DNA of 64,000 bases from Paenibacillus dakarensis (GCF_001373415.1 NZ_CDSE01000009.1:1-64000); one strand, 5' to 3'; numbered from the stretch's first letter, positions 1 through 9,700 are shown. The notes: a model not told the origin generated them from the letters alone. Numbers and translations: made by a program.

Positions 1-354
1 CAGCGTTATGCGTACGCCAAACCGGAGCAACTCGAAAAGGTCAGCGCAGAAGAATCCGCACGTATCGAAGAGGAAACGAAATGGGCGGCGATCAATCGTA
101 AAGTCGGCGAGTTTAAGGCGGGCGACATCGTTGAGGCTACGTGCGTAGTGGGAAGCGATGACCGTATATACGGCGAGGTAGAGGACACTCCGCGCAAGGA
201 ACGTCTCGGAACGCTTATGGGACTGCGCATACCTAACGGACTTTATCGTGCGGTCGACGCTAATACCGCAAAACTAATCGTACCGGTCGAACAGCGCTTC
301 GATAAGGCGGAGGGGGGCGCATCACGGAAGGAGGGCGAAGACCTATCGAAATAA
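1..354 (+). CDS. Phage protein, 5'-truncated by the window edge
   Basis: The frame is open from base 1 to a TAA at 352-354, giving at least 117 residues; the start lies outside the window. The visible part has a charged, helical N-terminal stretch followed by a compact region resembling a small beta-barrel (segment FKAGDIVEA, as in KOW/SH3-like modules). I do not recognise a family. A GGAGGG ribosome binding site at 330-335, inside its last codons, probably serves the overlapping DNA polymerase gene, so the two are likely co-transcribed. Confidence 0.6.
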   Translation, partial: QRYAYAKPEQLEKVSAEESARIEEETKWAAINRKVGEFKAGDIVEATCVVGSDDRIYGEVEDTPRKERLGTLMGLRIPNGLYRAVDANTAKLIVPVEQRFDKAEGGASRKEGEDLSK

Positions 355-2606
355 AACTTTCGCTTAATCGTCCGGACGAAGGCGCAGCGAAAGCTGCAGT
401 CAAGGCGGCGGTCCAGCGGAAGAAAGATGCGTCAGAAACGTTAGAGGACGCATGGGAACGCATATTTGCGATGAAGAATACGGATGCCGACTGCGAAAAG
501 TTACTCGCGGTTAAGCGCGCTATGGATACGGGTGTGACAGGTAGACACCCGTCCAGCGCCGGCAAGCGTTTCAGCAAGGCGGAAGCGCTCCGTATATACG
601 CGGATTTACGCCAATCGATCCGCGAAGAAACATTGCGAAATATAGTCGCGAACATGCCGAAAAACTACTTTCTGATAAACAGCGAAAGGGCGCTCGCCCG
701 ACTTAACGAAAGGCTGCGCGATGAAACGGAAGTGGCGGTCGATACGGAGACAACCGGCGTCGACGTCTATACGGACGTTATCGTCGGCATCTCCTTAACG
801 CTGCCGTCTGTAAGTATTCCGCCGCTCGCTGACCGCGGTATGCACGCCTATATTCCGGTTATGCACGATGAGGGCGACCAACTTGCGCGAGATTACGTTT
901 TATCGGAATTGCGCTGGTTTCTCGATAGCGACGATATCGGCAAAGTCCTCCATAACGCGATATTCGATATAGCGATGTTCCGGCGCCACGGCTACGATTT
1001 ACGCGGCGTTACGTGGGATACGATGGTTGCGATGCACCTGCTAAACGAAAACGAGCCGTCATACCGCCTAAAGGATCTCGCGCCGAAATATCTCGGAGTT
1101 GAATCAGACACATTCGCGGAACTCTTCGGCAAGACACCGTTTAATGAGATTCCGCTAGACATTGCGCTCGCTTATGCCGCAAAGGATACGGACTTAACGT
1201 GGCGCCTATATGAGTTCCAGCGGAGGCATTTCGCTAAACTACCGACCGTACTCGAATATTACCAAACGGTAGAAGTTCCGCTGCTTTACGTAATCGTTGA
1301 CCTCGAAGCTAACGGGTATATACTCGATCTCGACTTCGCGAAGGAATACGGTGAGCAACTCCGCGCTCGCGCCAACGAGCTGCAGGCGAAACTTATCGGA
1401 GTCCTGGCGCAATATCACGACGGAGCCGAGCCGATTAACCTTAACTCTAATCCGCAGATGAAGGCGGCCATATCGAAGGCAATCGGTCGGGAACTGCCGA
1501 ACATGGACGCGAAGAAGACGTTAAAGCCGCTCGCCAAACAATACGAAGTTATCGCGGATTTACTTGAATACCGCAAGATAACGAAGCTAAGCGGCACATA
1601 TATCGACGCGTTGCCGACGAAACAGAATCCGACGACTAAGCGCTGGCACTCGCGGTTTAATCCGATAGGCACCGTGACCGGTCGCTTTAGTTCCGGTAAA
1701 GACGAGGACGCGGCGGAATCGAACTCTTTCAACGTCCAGAATCAGCCGGAAGATGCGCGTAAAATGTTCGTGGCGCCGCCGGGCAAGGTACTCGTATCTG
1801 CGGACTTTAAAGCGCAGGAGATACGTTGTACCGCGTATATGTCCGGCGAACCCGTCCTAATCGAAGCGTTCGAAAAGGGAATCGATCCTTACGCAAATAT
1901 GGCGAGCATGTACTACAAGCGCCCGTATCACGAAGTTAATAAGCTTCCGAACGGCGAGGATACGCCCGAACGTAAAGCGATGAAAGTCGTATGGCTCGCG
2001 ACACTCTACGGTATGAGCGATTATTCACTCGCGGACATGCTCGGACTTAAGAAGGCGGAAGCGACCGCGTTTAAGGACGAATTGTTTAGCGGAATGCCGA
2101 AGCTGTCCGCGTGGCTTAAAGCCAACGAACAGGACGTCGCAAAGTACGGATTCGTATGGGCGGATAAGCAGCAACGTAAACGGCGCCTGCCTGACGGACG
2201 GCTTAAACGTAAGGAGATTCCGTACGGCAAGTGGCAAGATCCGAAGTACGAAGAAGCGCGCCAGCATAACGCTAAAATCGGACGTGCTATGCGCCAGGGT
2301 ACGAATGCTCGCGTACAGGGCAGCTCCGCCATCCAAACGAAAGTGACGATGATTAAGGCGCATGCGGAATGCGTTAAACGCGAAGGATGGGCGCTATGGG
2401 GAACGATACACGACGAATTAGTATTCGAGATTCCGGAGGATTTTACGCGTGAGGATATCGCTGTTATTGAGCGCATTATGACGCAATCCTATCGGTGGGG
2501 CGACGTTGTGGCGAACGGTACGGATATCGCGATAATGACGCGGTGGGGTAAAGGCGTAACGCCGGACGATTGGTTCGCGAATAGAGAATCGAAGGAGAGT
2601 GCGTAA
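345..2606 (+). CDS. Family A DNA polymerase with 3'-5' exonuclease domain
   Basis: Replicative phage DNA polymerase of the PolA family. Counting from the conventional ATG at 471 (711 residues), a DEDD exonuclease domain is visible: VDTETTG (D91), then LHNAIFD and AAKDTDLTW. The polymerase domain has motif A (SADFKAQEIR), motif B (KAMKVVWLATLYG) and motif C (IHDELVF). All catalytic acidic residues are present; motif A differs from the usual DYSQIELR. ATG 471 has no good ribosome binding site, while the frame stays open upstream with phage-like codon use as far as GGAGGG (330-335). I therefore place the start at ATC 345, 9 nt downstream (753 residues); this start is inference. It overlaps the preceding gene by 10 nt. 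Confidence 0.85.
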   Translation: MEIKLSLNRPDEGAAKAAVKAAVQRKKDASETLEDAWERIFAMKNTDADCEKLLAVKRAMDTGVTGRHPSSAGKRFSKAEALRIYADLRQSIREETLRNIVANMPKNYFLINSERALARLNERLRDETEVAVDTETTGVDVYTDVIVGISLTLPSVSIPPLADRGMHAYIPVMHDEGDQLARDYVLSELRWFLDSDDIGKVLHNAIFDIAMFRRHGYDLRGVTWDTMVAMHLLNENEPSYRLKDLAPKYLGVESDTFAELFGKTPFNEIPLDIALAYAAKDTDLTWRLYEFQRRHFAKLPTVLEYYQTVEVPLLYVIVDLEANGYILDLDFAKEYGEQLRARANELQAKLIGVLAQYHDGAEPINLNSNPQMKAAISKAIGRELPNMDAKKTLKPLAKQYEVIADLLEYRKITKLSGTYIDALPTKQNPTTKRWHSRFNPIGTVTGRFSSGKDEDAAESNSFNVQNQPEDARKMFVAPPGKVLVSADFKAQEIRCTAYMSGEPVLIEAFEKGIDPYANMASMYYKRPYHEVNKLPNGEDTPERKAMKVVWLATLYGMSDYSLADMLGLKKAEATAFKDELFSGMPKLSAWLKANEQDVAKYGFVWADKQQRKRRLPDGRLKRKEIPYGKWQDPKYEEARQHNAKIGRAMRQGTNARVQGSSAIQTKVTMIKAHAECVKREGWALWGTIHDELVFEIPEDFTREDIAVIERIMTQSYRWGDVVANGTDIAIMTRWGKGVTPDDWFANRESKESA

Positions 2607-2608
2607 AT

Positions 2609-2908
2609 ATGAGCGCAATTAAAGTGAGCGTTGAGCAAGTCGAAAATATGGCGTGTGGGGGTTCCGGAGTAACGCTCGACGGTGTAGAACTCCGCGTAGT
2701 TGAGGAAGGCGATTGGGTTTCCGAAGGTAAGTACGAAAGCTGTGAAGTCATCTTTACGGACGGCGAGCGGTATTACAGCGCAACAGCATCGCGATCCGGC
2801 TCGTATTTCACGGACTATGCGTATAGCAGCGAATGGGATGACGGAGACGCCGACGTCGTGGAAGTCCGCAAGGTAGCGAAGACAATCGAAGTATGGGAGG
2901 CGATATAG
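2609..2908 (+). CDS. Hypothetical acidic phage protein, 99 aa
   Basis: It follows the polymerase by 2 nt and has GGAGAG upstream of an ATG start. The product is acidic, beta-rich and aromatic (WDDGDADVVEVRKV near the C-terminus), with no motif I recognise. It stops at a TAG directly before the next gene, so it belongs to the same operon. Confidence 0.65.
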   Translation: MSAIKVSVEQVENMACGGSGVTLDGVELRVVEEGDWVSEGKYESCEVIFTDGERYYSATASRSGSYFTDYAYSSEWDDGDADVVEVRKVAKTIEVWEAI

Positions 2909-3163
2909 GTGGCGAATAGAGCGGATATTGATGCGAGGATTGCTGAAGCGATTGAAACGGCGGAGAAAGTTGAGGACACCGGAGCTGACGATATCTTAAG
3001 AGCTGCGGTTAATGCGGTTACGGAAACGTTCGGTATCTCATGTATATATGAGTACTGCGGTGGCTTCGACAGTGCCGGCTATGACGTCGATTGTTATGCG
3101 ATTGCTTACGTGACCGATGACGCAGGCTTAGCGATATACGACTACCAATACGAAAGTTACTAG
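2909..3163 (+). CDS. Hypothetical phage protein, 84 aa, GTG start
   Basis: The GTG start abuts the TAG of the previous gene; GGGAGGCG upstream serves as ribosome binding site. The product has an acidic alpha-helical N-terminus and a Tyr-rich C-terminus (CIYEYCGGFDSAGYDVDCYA), including a cluster of three cysteines. No family is recognised. Its own TAG stop at 3161-3163 overlaps the ribosome binding site of the next gene. Confidence 0.65.
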   Translation: MANRADIDARIAEAIETAEKVEDTGADDILRAAVNAVTETFGISCIYEYCGGFDSAGYDVDCYAIAYVTDDAGLAIYDYQYESY

Positions 3164-3175
3164 GAGGCGGTTTAA

Positions 3176-4189
3176 CTGACGGCAGCTAACCAATCAATCG
3201 CGAATCAAATAGCGCAAGACTTTACGGACTATCTTAACGCCTGGCATTCCGCGCCAGAAGTATATGACGACGCACTCGACGCGCAGATACACCGCTGGTA
3301 CGCGGACATCCTCACGGACAAGTCGCGCAAGGTATGGCCGCCGCGAGGCATTCCGTACTTCTCGCCATCGTCGGCCAACGCAGACCCACGCGGCCTATAC
3401 GAAAAGATGCGCGGCGCTAAACGTGAATCAGGCGCACGTCCTCCGCACCAAGGCCGCTGGGTACGGCTCGGAACAGCGATCGGCGACGTTATCCAGCGCG
3501 ATATCTTATTCGCGGAGAAACACACGGCTAATCCTCGCTTCACGTTCGAACGTAACGACCGCGGCGAGCCGATGTTTGAGGACTTCGCGAAGATAGGCGC
3601 CATTATCGAGCATCGCGGTAAAAGGTTCGCGTTATACGGAACTGGCGACGGCATCATGCGTTATGTCTCCGAAGATGGCGAAGTACTCCGCGTCGGACTC
3701 GAAGTGAAATCGAAGCAAACAACGTCGGCTATGACGTCCGCCTATTCAACGCGAAATGGTCCGAAAGAGGACCACGTTAAGCAATGCGTCTGCTACTCGA
3801 TTATGTATAACGTTGATATTTACGTCATCCTCTACGTAAACGGCGCCAAGAAATCGTGGAATATGACGGAGGATGAGTTCGCGAAGAATCCGGATATTGC
3901 GGCATTCGGCGTTTACATTACGGATGATATGCGCCAAGAAGTCCTCGACCATTTTGCGGACATCGTAACGGCTGCAGAGGCCGGCACACCGCCTAAACTC
4001 GATATCGGCAAGTGGCTTTTCAACGATTTCAAACGCCGAATTGCCGCAACGCTGACGGACGATGAAATTGCGGAGATAGAACGTAAGGTTAACGCGATAC
4101 AACGGTCGGGATTACCGGATTGGAAGAAACATGATGCCGCCGGAGTGCTGGCGGATATCCTCGAATTAAGAAACGGAGGCGCTGCGTAA
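3176..4189 (+). CDS. PD-(D/E)XK superfamily nuclease (RecB/Cas4-like), CTG start
   Basis: The nuclease core is seen in TGDGIMRY (acidic residue), then VGLEVKSK (the E-x-K signature), then KQCVCYS, the position of the helix carrying a conserved Gln in Cas4/RecB-like enzymes. The first ATG (3407) would leave a 243-base gap that remains open in frame and keeps phage codon usage. Upstream, GGAGGCGG (3163-3170) is followed by CTG at 3176 with 8 nt spacing. The same leader occurs with ATG at 14152 and ATC at 11191. From CTG the protein is 337 residues. Role inferred: DNA end or intermediate processing in replication or recombination. Its TAA overlaps the next ATG. Confidence 0.75.
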   Translation: MTAANQSIANQIAQDFTDYLNAWHSAPEVYDDALDAQIHRWYADILTDKSRKVWPPRGIPYFSPSSANADPRGLYEKMRGAKRESGARPPHQGRWVRLGTAIGDVIQRDILFAEKHTANPRFTFERNDRGEPMFEDFAKIGAIIEHRGKRFALYGTGDGIMRYVSEDGEVLRVGLEVKSKQTTSAMTSAYSTRNGPKEDHVKQCVCYSIMYNVDIYVILYVNGAKKSWNMTEDEFAKNPDIAAFGVYITDDMRQEVLDHFADIVTAAEAGTPPKLDIGKWLFNDFKRRIAATLTDDEIAEIERKVNAIQRSGLPDWKKHDAAGVLADILELRNGGAA

Positions 4190-4413
4190 TGAAAAACGTA
4201 GTAGGACGGATTATTAACGGAATTGGTGTCGTCGGATCGATTGGCGCGATTATGCTCGGACTCGCGTTCTTTATTCTCGCAGTTATTGACGCCGGCAATT
4301 CACTATCATTCCGTATCGTTATCGGATTGCTCGCAGTGGTCGCATTTTTACTCGGATTCTTCGAGCGCGACGAAAAGGAGGCGGACGATTCTGTCGAAGA
4401 CAACGCAAACTAA
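4189..4413 (+). CDS. Small two-helix membrane protein
   Basis: A 74-residue protein with two hydrophobic segments (about residues 8-32 and 41-58) and an acidic C-terminal tail. It starts at an ATG overlapping the stop of the nuclease gene (TAATG), behind GGAGGCGC. Its last 23 bases overlap the start of the RuvC-like gene. Function unknown; small phage membrane proteins of this size can act on the host envelope or in exclusion, but nothing here decides that. Confidence 0.6.
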   Translation: MKNVVGRIINGIGVVGSIGAIMLGLAFFILAVIDAGNSLSFRIVIGLLAVVAFLLGFFERDEKEADDSVEDNAN

Positions 4414-4930
4414 GGCGCGCTATCTCGGACTCGACTTATCGTTATCGCCCGGCATCGCGGTAATCGACGTTAAAAACCGCATCCCATCGCTCGTATATGC
4501 GGATTCCGTCGCCACAACTTCGGACGATAAAGACGCGGAACGGTCAGCGGTAGTCCAGGCGTTCATTGCGCAGGCAATCTACGCATATAAGCCGTTCGAT
4601 ACGGTGCTGCGCGAAGACTTCACGTCCGGACGAAATAAACGCGCAACACAAACGATATTTAGCGCATGGTCAGCCGCAGACCGTGCGCTCCATACGTTCG
4701 GATACGCGGTCGATCCGGCGAGCTTAAAACTAGCGCCGACTACCGTTAAGAAACTCGTAGCAGGCAACGGTAAAGCGGAAAAGGCGGAAGTGGCGGCGGC
4801 TGTTACGCGGTTATTACGGTTGCCGGCGGATTATAAGTGGCGTACGGGCTACGATGACAGTGACGCGGCCGCTGTAATACTTGCGCATCTGATACGGAAC
4901 GATCTTATAGACGGAGGGGTTGCGGAATGA
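4391..4930 (+). CDS. RuvC-like Holliday junction resolvase, probable CTG start
   Basis: RNase H-fold nuclease. The first strand with the catalytic Asp is LGLDLSLSPG near the N-terminus, an acidic residue follows in LREDF, and the C-terminal DDSDAAAV carries the last acidic pair. Length from CTG 4391 is 179 residues, normal for RuvC-type proteins. GGAGG at 4377-4381 lies 9 nt upstream of CTG; ATT at 4388 is the alternative. The nearest in-frame ATG, at 4223, would read through the membrane-protein gene and add an implausible Ser-rich leader. Role inferred: resolving branched phage DNA before packaging. Confidence 0.75.
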   Translation: MSKTTQTKARYLGLDLSLSPGIAVIDVKNRIPSLVYADSVATTSDDKDAERSAVVQAFIAQAIYAYKPFDTVLREDFTSGRNKRATQTIFSAWSAADRALHTFGYAVDPASLKLAPTTVKKLVAGNGKAEKAEVAAAVTRLLRLPADYKWRTGYDDSDAAAVILAHLIRNDLIDGGVAE

Positions 4931-6030
4931 ACGATATCAACGTGGTGTTATGTGGTGATTCAGCGGAAGTATTGCGACAGTATCCGGACGGATTTTTCGA
5001 TAGCGTGGTTTGCGATCCGCCGTATGGATTATCGAAGGAACCGAACATAACCGAAGTCCTGACGAAATGGATTGCGGGCGAGACGTACGACCACGGTAAC
5101 GGCGGATTTATGAGTAAATCGTGGGATTCGTTCGTGCCGCATCCGGATTTATGGCGTGAGGTATTCCGCGTGTTGAAGCCGGGAGGCCACGCGCTGGTAT
5201 TCGCCGGCACGCGTACGCAGGATTTAATGACGATTGCGATGAGGCTTGGCGGGTTCGAGATCCGCGACGTTATCGAGTGGCTTTATTTCAGCGGATTTCC
5301 GAAGAGTATGGACGTGGGGAAGGCGTTCGATAAGAGGGCCGGGATTCAAGGTGAACGCGTAGAGGCTGAAGGTGTCGGGTTTATGAACGCAGAGGGAAAA
5401 GGCGGGTATAACGTCACTTCTCACCGTATTCTAATGCCAGAAAGACAGACCGAACTCGCCCGCAAATGGGACGGATGGGGAACCGCACTCAAGCCCGCAC
5501 ACGAACCGATTATCGTTGCCAGGAAGCCACTCGCCGGGACCGTGGCGGAAACGGTTGAGAAGTATGGCACGGGCGCGATTAATATCGATGGGTGCCGGAT
5601 TGGTCGCGCTGCGGGTGACCGTACGGAATACGGAAATTACCTCACAGCGCCGTCGAGCCTAACGGACAATGTGTAGGGTGAACGTAAGAGGATCGGATAC
5701 GTACCGGACGAATCCGGTCGATTCCCCGCGAATTGCGTAACAACGGACGAGGACGCGTTCTACTCTTCGTACTTTAACGTAACGCCGCGCGAGGTCTGCA
5801 AAAAGGCGACTAAGACGGACAGAGGCGCAGGCAATACGCATCCAACCGTTAAGCCGACCGCACTTATGGCGTGGCTCGTGCGCTTGGTAACGCCGCCGGG
5901 TGGAACCGTTCTCGATCCGTTCGCCGGTTCCGGCAGTACGTTAGTCGCCGCCAAGCTCGAAGGCTTCGGATATGTCGGAGTTGAACGCGAGCCGGAATAC
6001 GTTGAGATAGCGAGGTCGCGAACGGCATGA
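4927..6030 (+). pseudogene. DNA methyltransferase (N4/N6 type) interrupted by an in-frame amber codon
   Basis: The first 249 codons carry CDPPYGLS (motif IV, residues 29-36) and stop at TAG 5674-5676. The same frame then runs on without further stops to TGA at 6028-6030, encoding HPTVKPTALM and the SAM-binding motif DPFAGSGST. The DPPY-first, FAGSG-last order is that of beta-class amino-methyltransferases. The upstream half alone lacks the SAM motif, so without suppression the product should be inactive. TAG is an ordinary terminator elsewhere in this element (for example 3163 and 8471), arguing for a point nonsense mutation rather than recoding. The start ATG overlaps the upstream stop (ATGA), and so does the next gene. 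Confidence 0.85.
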
Positions 6031-6176
6031 CTAACGAACGCCTCGCCGCCTATCTACGCATTGAGCGCGCCAATATCGAATATATCCTGCGCATCAAATA
6101 CGAAGACATAGCGATACTTAACGAAAGAAAGGCGCAGATTGAGCGCCAACTACAAAAATACGAAACGGAGCGATGA
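6027..6176 (+). CDS. Small charged helical protein, 49 aa
   Basis: The ATG at 6027 overlaps the TGA of the methyltransferase (ATGA), typical of coupled translation in this element. The 49-residue product is rich in Arg, Glu, Lys and Ile and predicts as one amphipathic helix or short coiled coil (LNERKAQIERQLQKYE). It ends just before the ribonucleotide reductase gene, whose ribosome binding site lies in its last codons. No known family. Confidence 0.5.
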   Translation: MTNERLAAYLRIERANIEYILRIKYEDIAILNERKAQIERQLQKYETER

Positions 6177-6179
6177 CTT

Positions 6180-8471
6180 ATTACGCAAACTAACCGCCTT
6201 CTTACCGATTCCTTTATCGAGCAGTATCCGGACTTTCCTGCGGAAATGAATCCGCTTGGCCAGTTCGTATATCTGCGTACGTACTCGCGCTGGCTGCCCG
6301 AAAAGGGCCGGCGTGAGACGTGGCGCGAGACTGTCCGCCGCGCTACGGAATATAACGTTAGCCTAGGCGTTAAGCATATGGACAAAATCGGATATGGCGC
6401 AGATATCGAGTGGCACCGTAAGGAGGCGGAATTGCTTTTCGATAATATGTTCCATTTGCGCCAATTCCTATCGGGGCGTACGTTGTGGGTCGGCGGCGCG
6501 GAGAACGGAGTGGCGGAGAAATATCCACTCGCGAACTTTAACTGCAGCTTCGTCAATATCGCGGCATGGTCGGATCTCGGCGACTTGTTTTACTTGCTCA
6601 TGGTCGGTACCGGCGTAGGATTTAAATGTACGAAGGAGATGGCGGCTAATCTCGCACCGATCCGTACGAATACAACGCTGCTCCACTCCGACTATGAACC
6701 GGTGCCTAAGTCGGCACGCTACGAGCGCACGCAATTCCGCGACATGACGAATGGATACGCGAAGATTTACGTTGGCGATTCGAAGGAAGGCTGGGTCGAA
6801 TCCTTGCGCCTATACCTCGATATCTTAACGCAGACTAAGTACGAGCACATTCACACGGTTAAGATTTCGTACAACTCCGTACGGCCGAATGGCGAGCGCC
6901 TGGCTACATTTGGCGGCACGGCATCCGGTCCGGAACCTTTGCGTGAGATGTTTGAAGGGATAAACCGCGTATTGAAAAACGAAATTGATCCGTCATTGGC
7001 TCCATTGAAATATGCGTCAGCCAAGTATGCGGAGGTAAACGCAGACGGGGAGACGTTTACCGACTACGAACCGCCTATCGTATACAAGCGCGTCCGTCCG
7101 ATTCATATTCTCGATATCGGAAACCTTATCGGAAATAACGTTGTTGTCGGAGGTGTGCGCAGGACAGCCGAAATATTCCTGATGGATGCGGACGATTACG
7201 AATGTATCTTCGCCAAATACGGAATCAACGGAATCTGGAATGCGGAGCAGCACGCGAAGGTAATTGCGAAGACTCGTGCGCTCGGACTCGAAAAGGAAGC
7301 GCAATTCCTCGATAGCCTGGCGTTAAATGATCCGAATGTGCGTCCGCTGCACCACCGCCGCATGTCTAATAACTCGATCGCGTTTGAGGCGAAACCATCG
7401 CGCGAACAATTAAACCTCGCGTTCGAGATGATGCAGGCGGAAGGTGAGCCGGGCTTCGTTAACTTGGAGGAAGCGCGTAGACGGCGACCAAATGCGGAAG
7501 GGTTGAACCCCTGCGCCGAGATACTCCTCGACAGCTACGGCGTCTGCAACTTGACCACCGTTAACATGACGGCGTTCGTTAAAGGCGGCGATTTCGATTA
7601 CGAGGGATTGTACGAAGCACAGCGCCTATCAGCTCGCGCCGGCATGCGTATGACACTCGCAGAATTAGAGCTACCGCACTGGAACGCGGTTCAACAACGC
7701 GATAGACTGCTTGGTACATCGTTAACAGGCGTTAAGGATGCATTTGCTGCGGTTAAGTTTGGCGATGAGATAGAGAGCGTAGTCCTCTCCGTTCTCGGCG
7801 ACCAGGCGCGCCAAGAGGCGGACGACTACGCCAAGAAACTCCGCGTATCATCGCCACTACTCGTCACAACGGTTAAACCGGAGGGCACGATATCGCAAGT
7901 AGCCGGCGGAGTATCATCCGGTCTCCACTGGTCGCATTCTCCGCATTACATCCGCCGCATCCGTATTAACGCGTCCGACCCGTTAGCACGCGCCGTAATT
8001 GATCTCGGATGGACCGTTAATCCCGAAGTCGGAACGCCAGGCGATACGCACGACGAGCGCATGGCTAACGCACGCACACTCGTCATTGAGTTTCCGGTCG
8101 CATCAGGCGCCAAGGAAACGAAGGACGACGTATCAGCCGCACGCCAACTCGATACGTACTTCGCATTCCAGCGCCATTATACGGAACACAACTCGTCAAA
8201 TACGATAACGGTGCGGCCGGATGAATGGGCGGAAGTCGAGCGCATTGTTTACGATAAATGGGACGAGTTCACGGCGGTATCGTTTCTGGCGCTAGATGGC
8301 GGCTCCTATACGCTCGCTCCGTACGAGGCGATTACGCGCGAAGAATACGAGCGGATGGCGGGTTCTATGGCTCCGTTTGATCCTGCGATTCTGCAACGTT
8401 ATGAAACAACGGGGCTTTCCGATTTGGAAGGCGCGGATGGATGCGAGGGCGGCGCGTGTCCAATACGATAG
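6180..8471 (+). CDS. nrdJ: Adenosylcobalamin-dependent ribonucleoside-triphosphate reductase (class II), ATT start
   Basis: Reduces ribonucleotides to deoxyribonucleotides for phage DNA synthesis. The sequence resembles the monomeric Lactobacillus-type [19 protein letters not shown] near the N-terminus, NFNCSF (active-site Cys region), LNPCAEILL (catalytic N-x-C-x-E), [11 protein letters not shown], and the redox tail CEGGACPIR at the C-terminus. No small-subunit gene is present, consistent with a B12-dependent enzyme. The first ATG (6246) would remove the N-terminal helix found in the family. The frame is open from ATT 6180, placed 9 nt after GGAG (6167-6170), giving 763 residues. A terminator follows, closing the first transcription unit. 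Confidence 0.88.
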   Translation: MTQTNRLLTDSFIEQYPDFPAEMNPLGQFVYLRTYSRWLPEKGRRETWRETVRRATEYNVSLGVKHMDKIGYGADIEWHRKEAELLFDNMFHLRQFLSGRTLWVGGAENGVAEKYPLANFNCSFVNIAAWSDLGDLFYLLMVGTGVGFKCTKEMAANLAPIRTNTTLLHSDYEPVPKSARYERTQFRDMTNGYAKIYVGDSKEGWVESLRLYLDILTQTKYEHIHTVKISYNSVRPNGERLATFGGTASGPEPLREMFEGINRVLKNEIDPSLAPLKYASAKYAEVNADGETFTDYEPPIVYKRVRPIHILDIGNLIGNNVVVGGVRRTAEIFLMDADDYECIFAKYGINGIWNAEQHAKVIAKTRALGLEKEAQFLDSLALNDPNVRPLHHRRMSNNSIAFEAKPSREQLNLAFEMMQAEGEPGFVNLEEARRRRPNAEGLNPCAEILLDSYGVCNLTTVNMTAFVKGGDFDYEGLYEAQRLSARAGMRMTLAELELPHWNAVQQRDRLLGTSLTGVKDAFAAVKFGDEIESVVLSVLGDQARQEADDYAKKLRVSSPLLVTTVKPEGTISQVAGGVSSGLHWSHSPHYIRRIRINASDPLARAVIDLGWTVNPEVGTPGDTHDERMANARTLVIEFPVASGAKETKDDVSAARQLDTYFAFQRHYTEHNSSNTITVRPDEWAEVERIVYDKWDEFTAVSFLALDGGSYTLAPYEAITREEYERMAGSMAPFDPAILQRYETTGLSDLEGADGCEGGACPIR

Positions 8472-8481
8472 GTAACGTTAA

Positions 8482-8513
8482 GGAGGCGGAGAAATATTTC
8501 CGTCTCCTTTTTC
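8482..8513 (+). terminator. Rho-independent terminator after ribonucleotide reductase
   Basis: Stem 8482-8490 (GGAGGCGGA) pairs with 8499-8507 (one G-U), followed by TTTTTC. It closes the upstream operon. The next 160 bases before the PhoH-like gene hold no gene; a promoter is expected there but I see no convincing -35/-10 pair. Confidence 0.75.
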
Positions 8514-8674
8514 GTTTAAAGTGTACGACCGCCAAAATCACCGTAGATAATACAGTATAGGACGGAAGCAATCCGAATTAATTAGCGCAAAAGTGTGCGA
8601 AATGTATTCGGCGTCCGTCGAAGTAGTTGAAAGGCGCAAATGAGCGCCAACTAAACGAAGGAGGTTACGCAATA

Positions 8675-9328
8675 ATGCCACTGCCGAAAGATTCGCTATT
8701 TTTCGGATTCGCACCGCGCTTGACCGACGAACAGCGGACGTATGCTGACGCAATGTTCGACCGCCAGCTTACGATCGTTAACGCGCCATCCGGTACCGGT
8801 AAGACGACGCTCGCCGTTGCGGTTGCGAAAATGCTCGGCAAGCCGCTCGTCTACGTATTCAGTCCGGTCGAGGAGGGGCGCATGGGATTCCGGCCGGGCA
8901 CGCAGCGCGAAAAGGAAGCCGCCTATATTACGCCGCTGACCGATGCGCTGTATGAAATCGGCGAGAATCCAGCGAAGGTCATTTACGATCCGGAGAATAT
9001 GGAGGCGCAGAAACGCGGCGATGTTTGGGTATATCCGATGTCACACGTATTTGCGCGCGGCATGAATCTTAAGGGGAAAACGGTCATCATCGCGGAGGCA
9101 CAGAATTTTACGCGCGGCGAACTCAAAAAAGTTTTAACAAGGTTGCATGACGACTGCCGCGTGATAATCGAAGGACATACGGAGCAATGCGACTTAGCCG
9201 ACGTTAAGAAGTCCGGATTCGCGCCGTATATCGAACATTACCGCAAAGAACCGTACGCGACCGTATGTGAGCTAACGGTTAACTTCCGTGGTAAGTTGGC
9301 GCAACATGCGGACCGGCTGGCGTGGTAA
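8675..9328 (+). CDS. PhoH-like P-loop ATPase
   Basis: A 217-residue protein with Walker A NAPSGTGKTT (residues 36-45) and the PhoH-type second motif VIIAEAQNFT, followed by LKKVLTRL and a C-terminal ELTVNFRGKLAQHADRL segment. The usual motif is DEAQN; here the first acidic residue is Ala, leaving the Glu. Start chosen at ATG 8675 behind AAGGAGG; an upstream TTG at 8627 lacks a matching ribosome binding site. PhoH-like proteins are common in phage nucleotide-metabolism operons, with ATPase or RNA-related roles that are poorly defined. It heads the 8.7-13.8 kb operon. Confidence 0.8.
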   Translation: MPLPKDSLFFGFAPRLTDEQRTYADAMFDRQLTIVNAPSGTGKTTLAVAVAKMLGKPLVYVFSPVEEGRMGFRPGTQREKEAAYITPLTDALYEIGENPAKVIYDPENMEAQKRGDVWVYPMSHVFARGMNLKGKTVIIAEAQNFTRGELKKVLTRLHDDCRVIIEGHTEQCDLADVKKSGFAPYIEHYRKEPYATVCELTVNFRGKLAQHADRLAW

Positions 9329-9346
9329 ACGAAAGGGGAGCGCAAA

Positions 9347-9700
9347 TTGAATGATAAACTAACGCAAATATTCGCGATGCAAAAAGCGCTAGACGACCGC
9401 ATCATATCCGAGCGCGCTATCGATAAGACGGTCGAAGAATGGGTTATCGGAATCACACTCGCGATGGAATCGGAAATAGACGAGATCCGACGCGAAGTTA
9501 ACTGGCGTTGGTGGAAGAATCCGAAGCCAATCGATATGGCGGCGCTGCAGGAGGAAGTGATTGACGTATGGCATTTCCTTGTCAGCCTTTCGGATAAAGT
9601 CGGACTGACTGCGGAAGATGTGTACGCCGTCTACTGCGCAAAGAATGCGGAGAATCATGCGAGGCAGGACGGAACGGGTACGAAGGAGGGGTATCGGTGA
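9347..9700 (+). CDS. Dimeric all-alpha dUTPase (MazG/dUTPase-2 fold)
   Basis: Hydrolyses dUTP to dUMP, keeping uracil out of phage DNA and feeding thymidylate synthesis. The 117-residue product shows two acidic metal-binding helices, AMESEIDEIRRE and LQEEVIDVWHFLVSLS, plus the WRWWKNPK loop typical of phage dimeric dUTPases. It starts at TTG 9347 behind AAAGGGG. ThyX lies two genes downstream, consistent with a dUTP to dUMP to dTMP route. Confidence 0.8.
   Translation: MNDKLTQIFAMQKALDDRIISERAIDKTVEEWVIGITLAMESEIDEIRREVNWRWWKNPKPIDMAALQEEVIDVWHFLVSLSDKVGLTAEDVYAVYCAKNAENHARQDGTGTKEGYR

Noticed and set aside
4223..4390. In-frame extension of the RuvC-like gene to ATG 4223
   Set aside because: Would overlap most of the membrane-protein gene and adds a Ser-rich leader unlike RuvC proteins.
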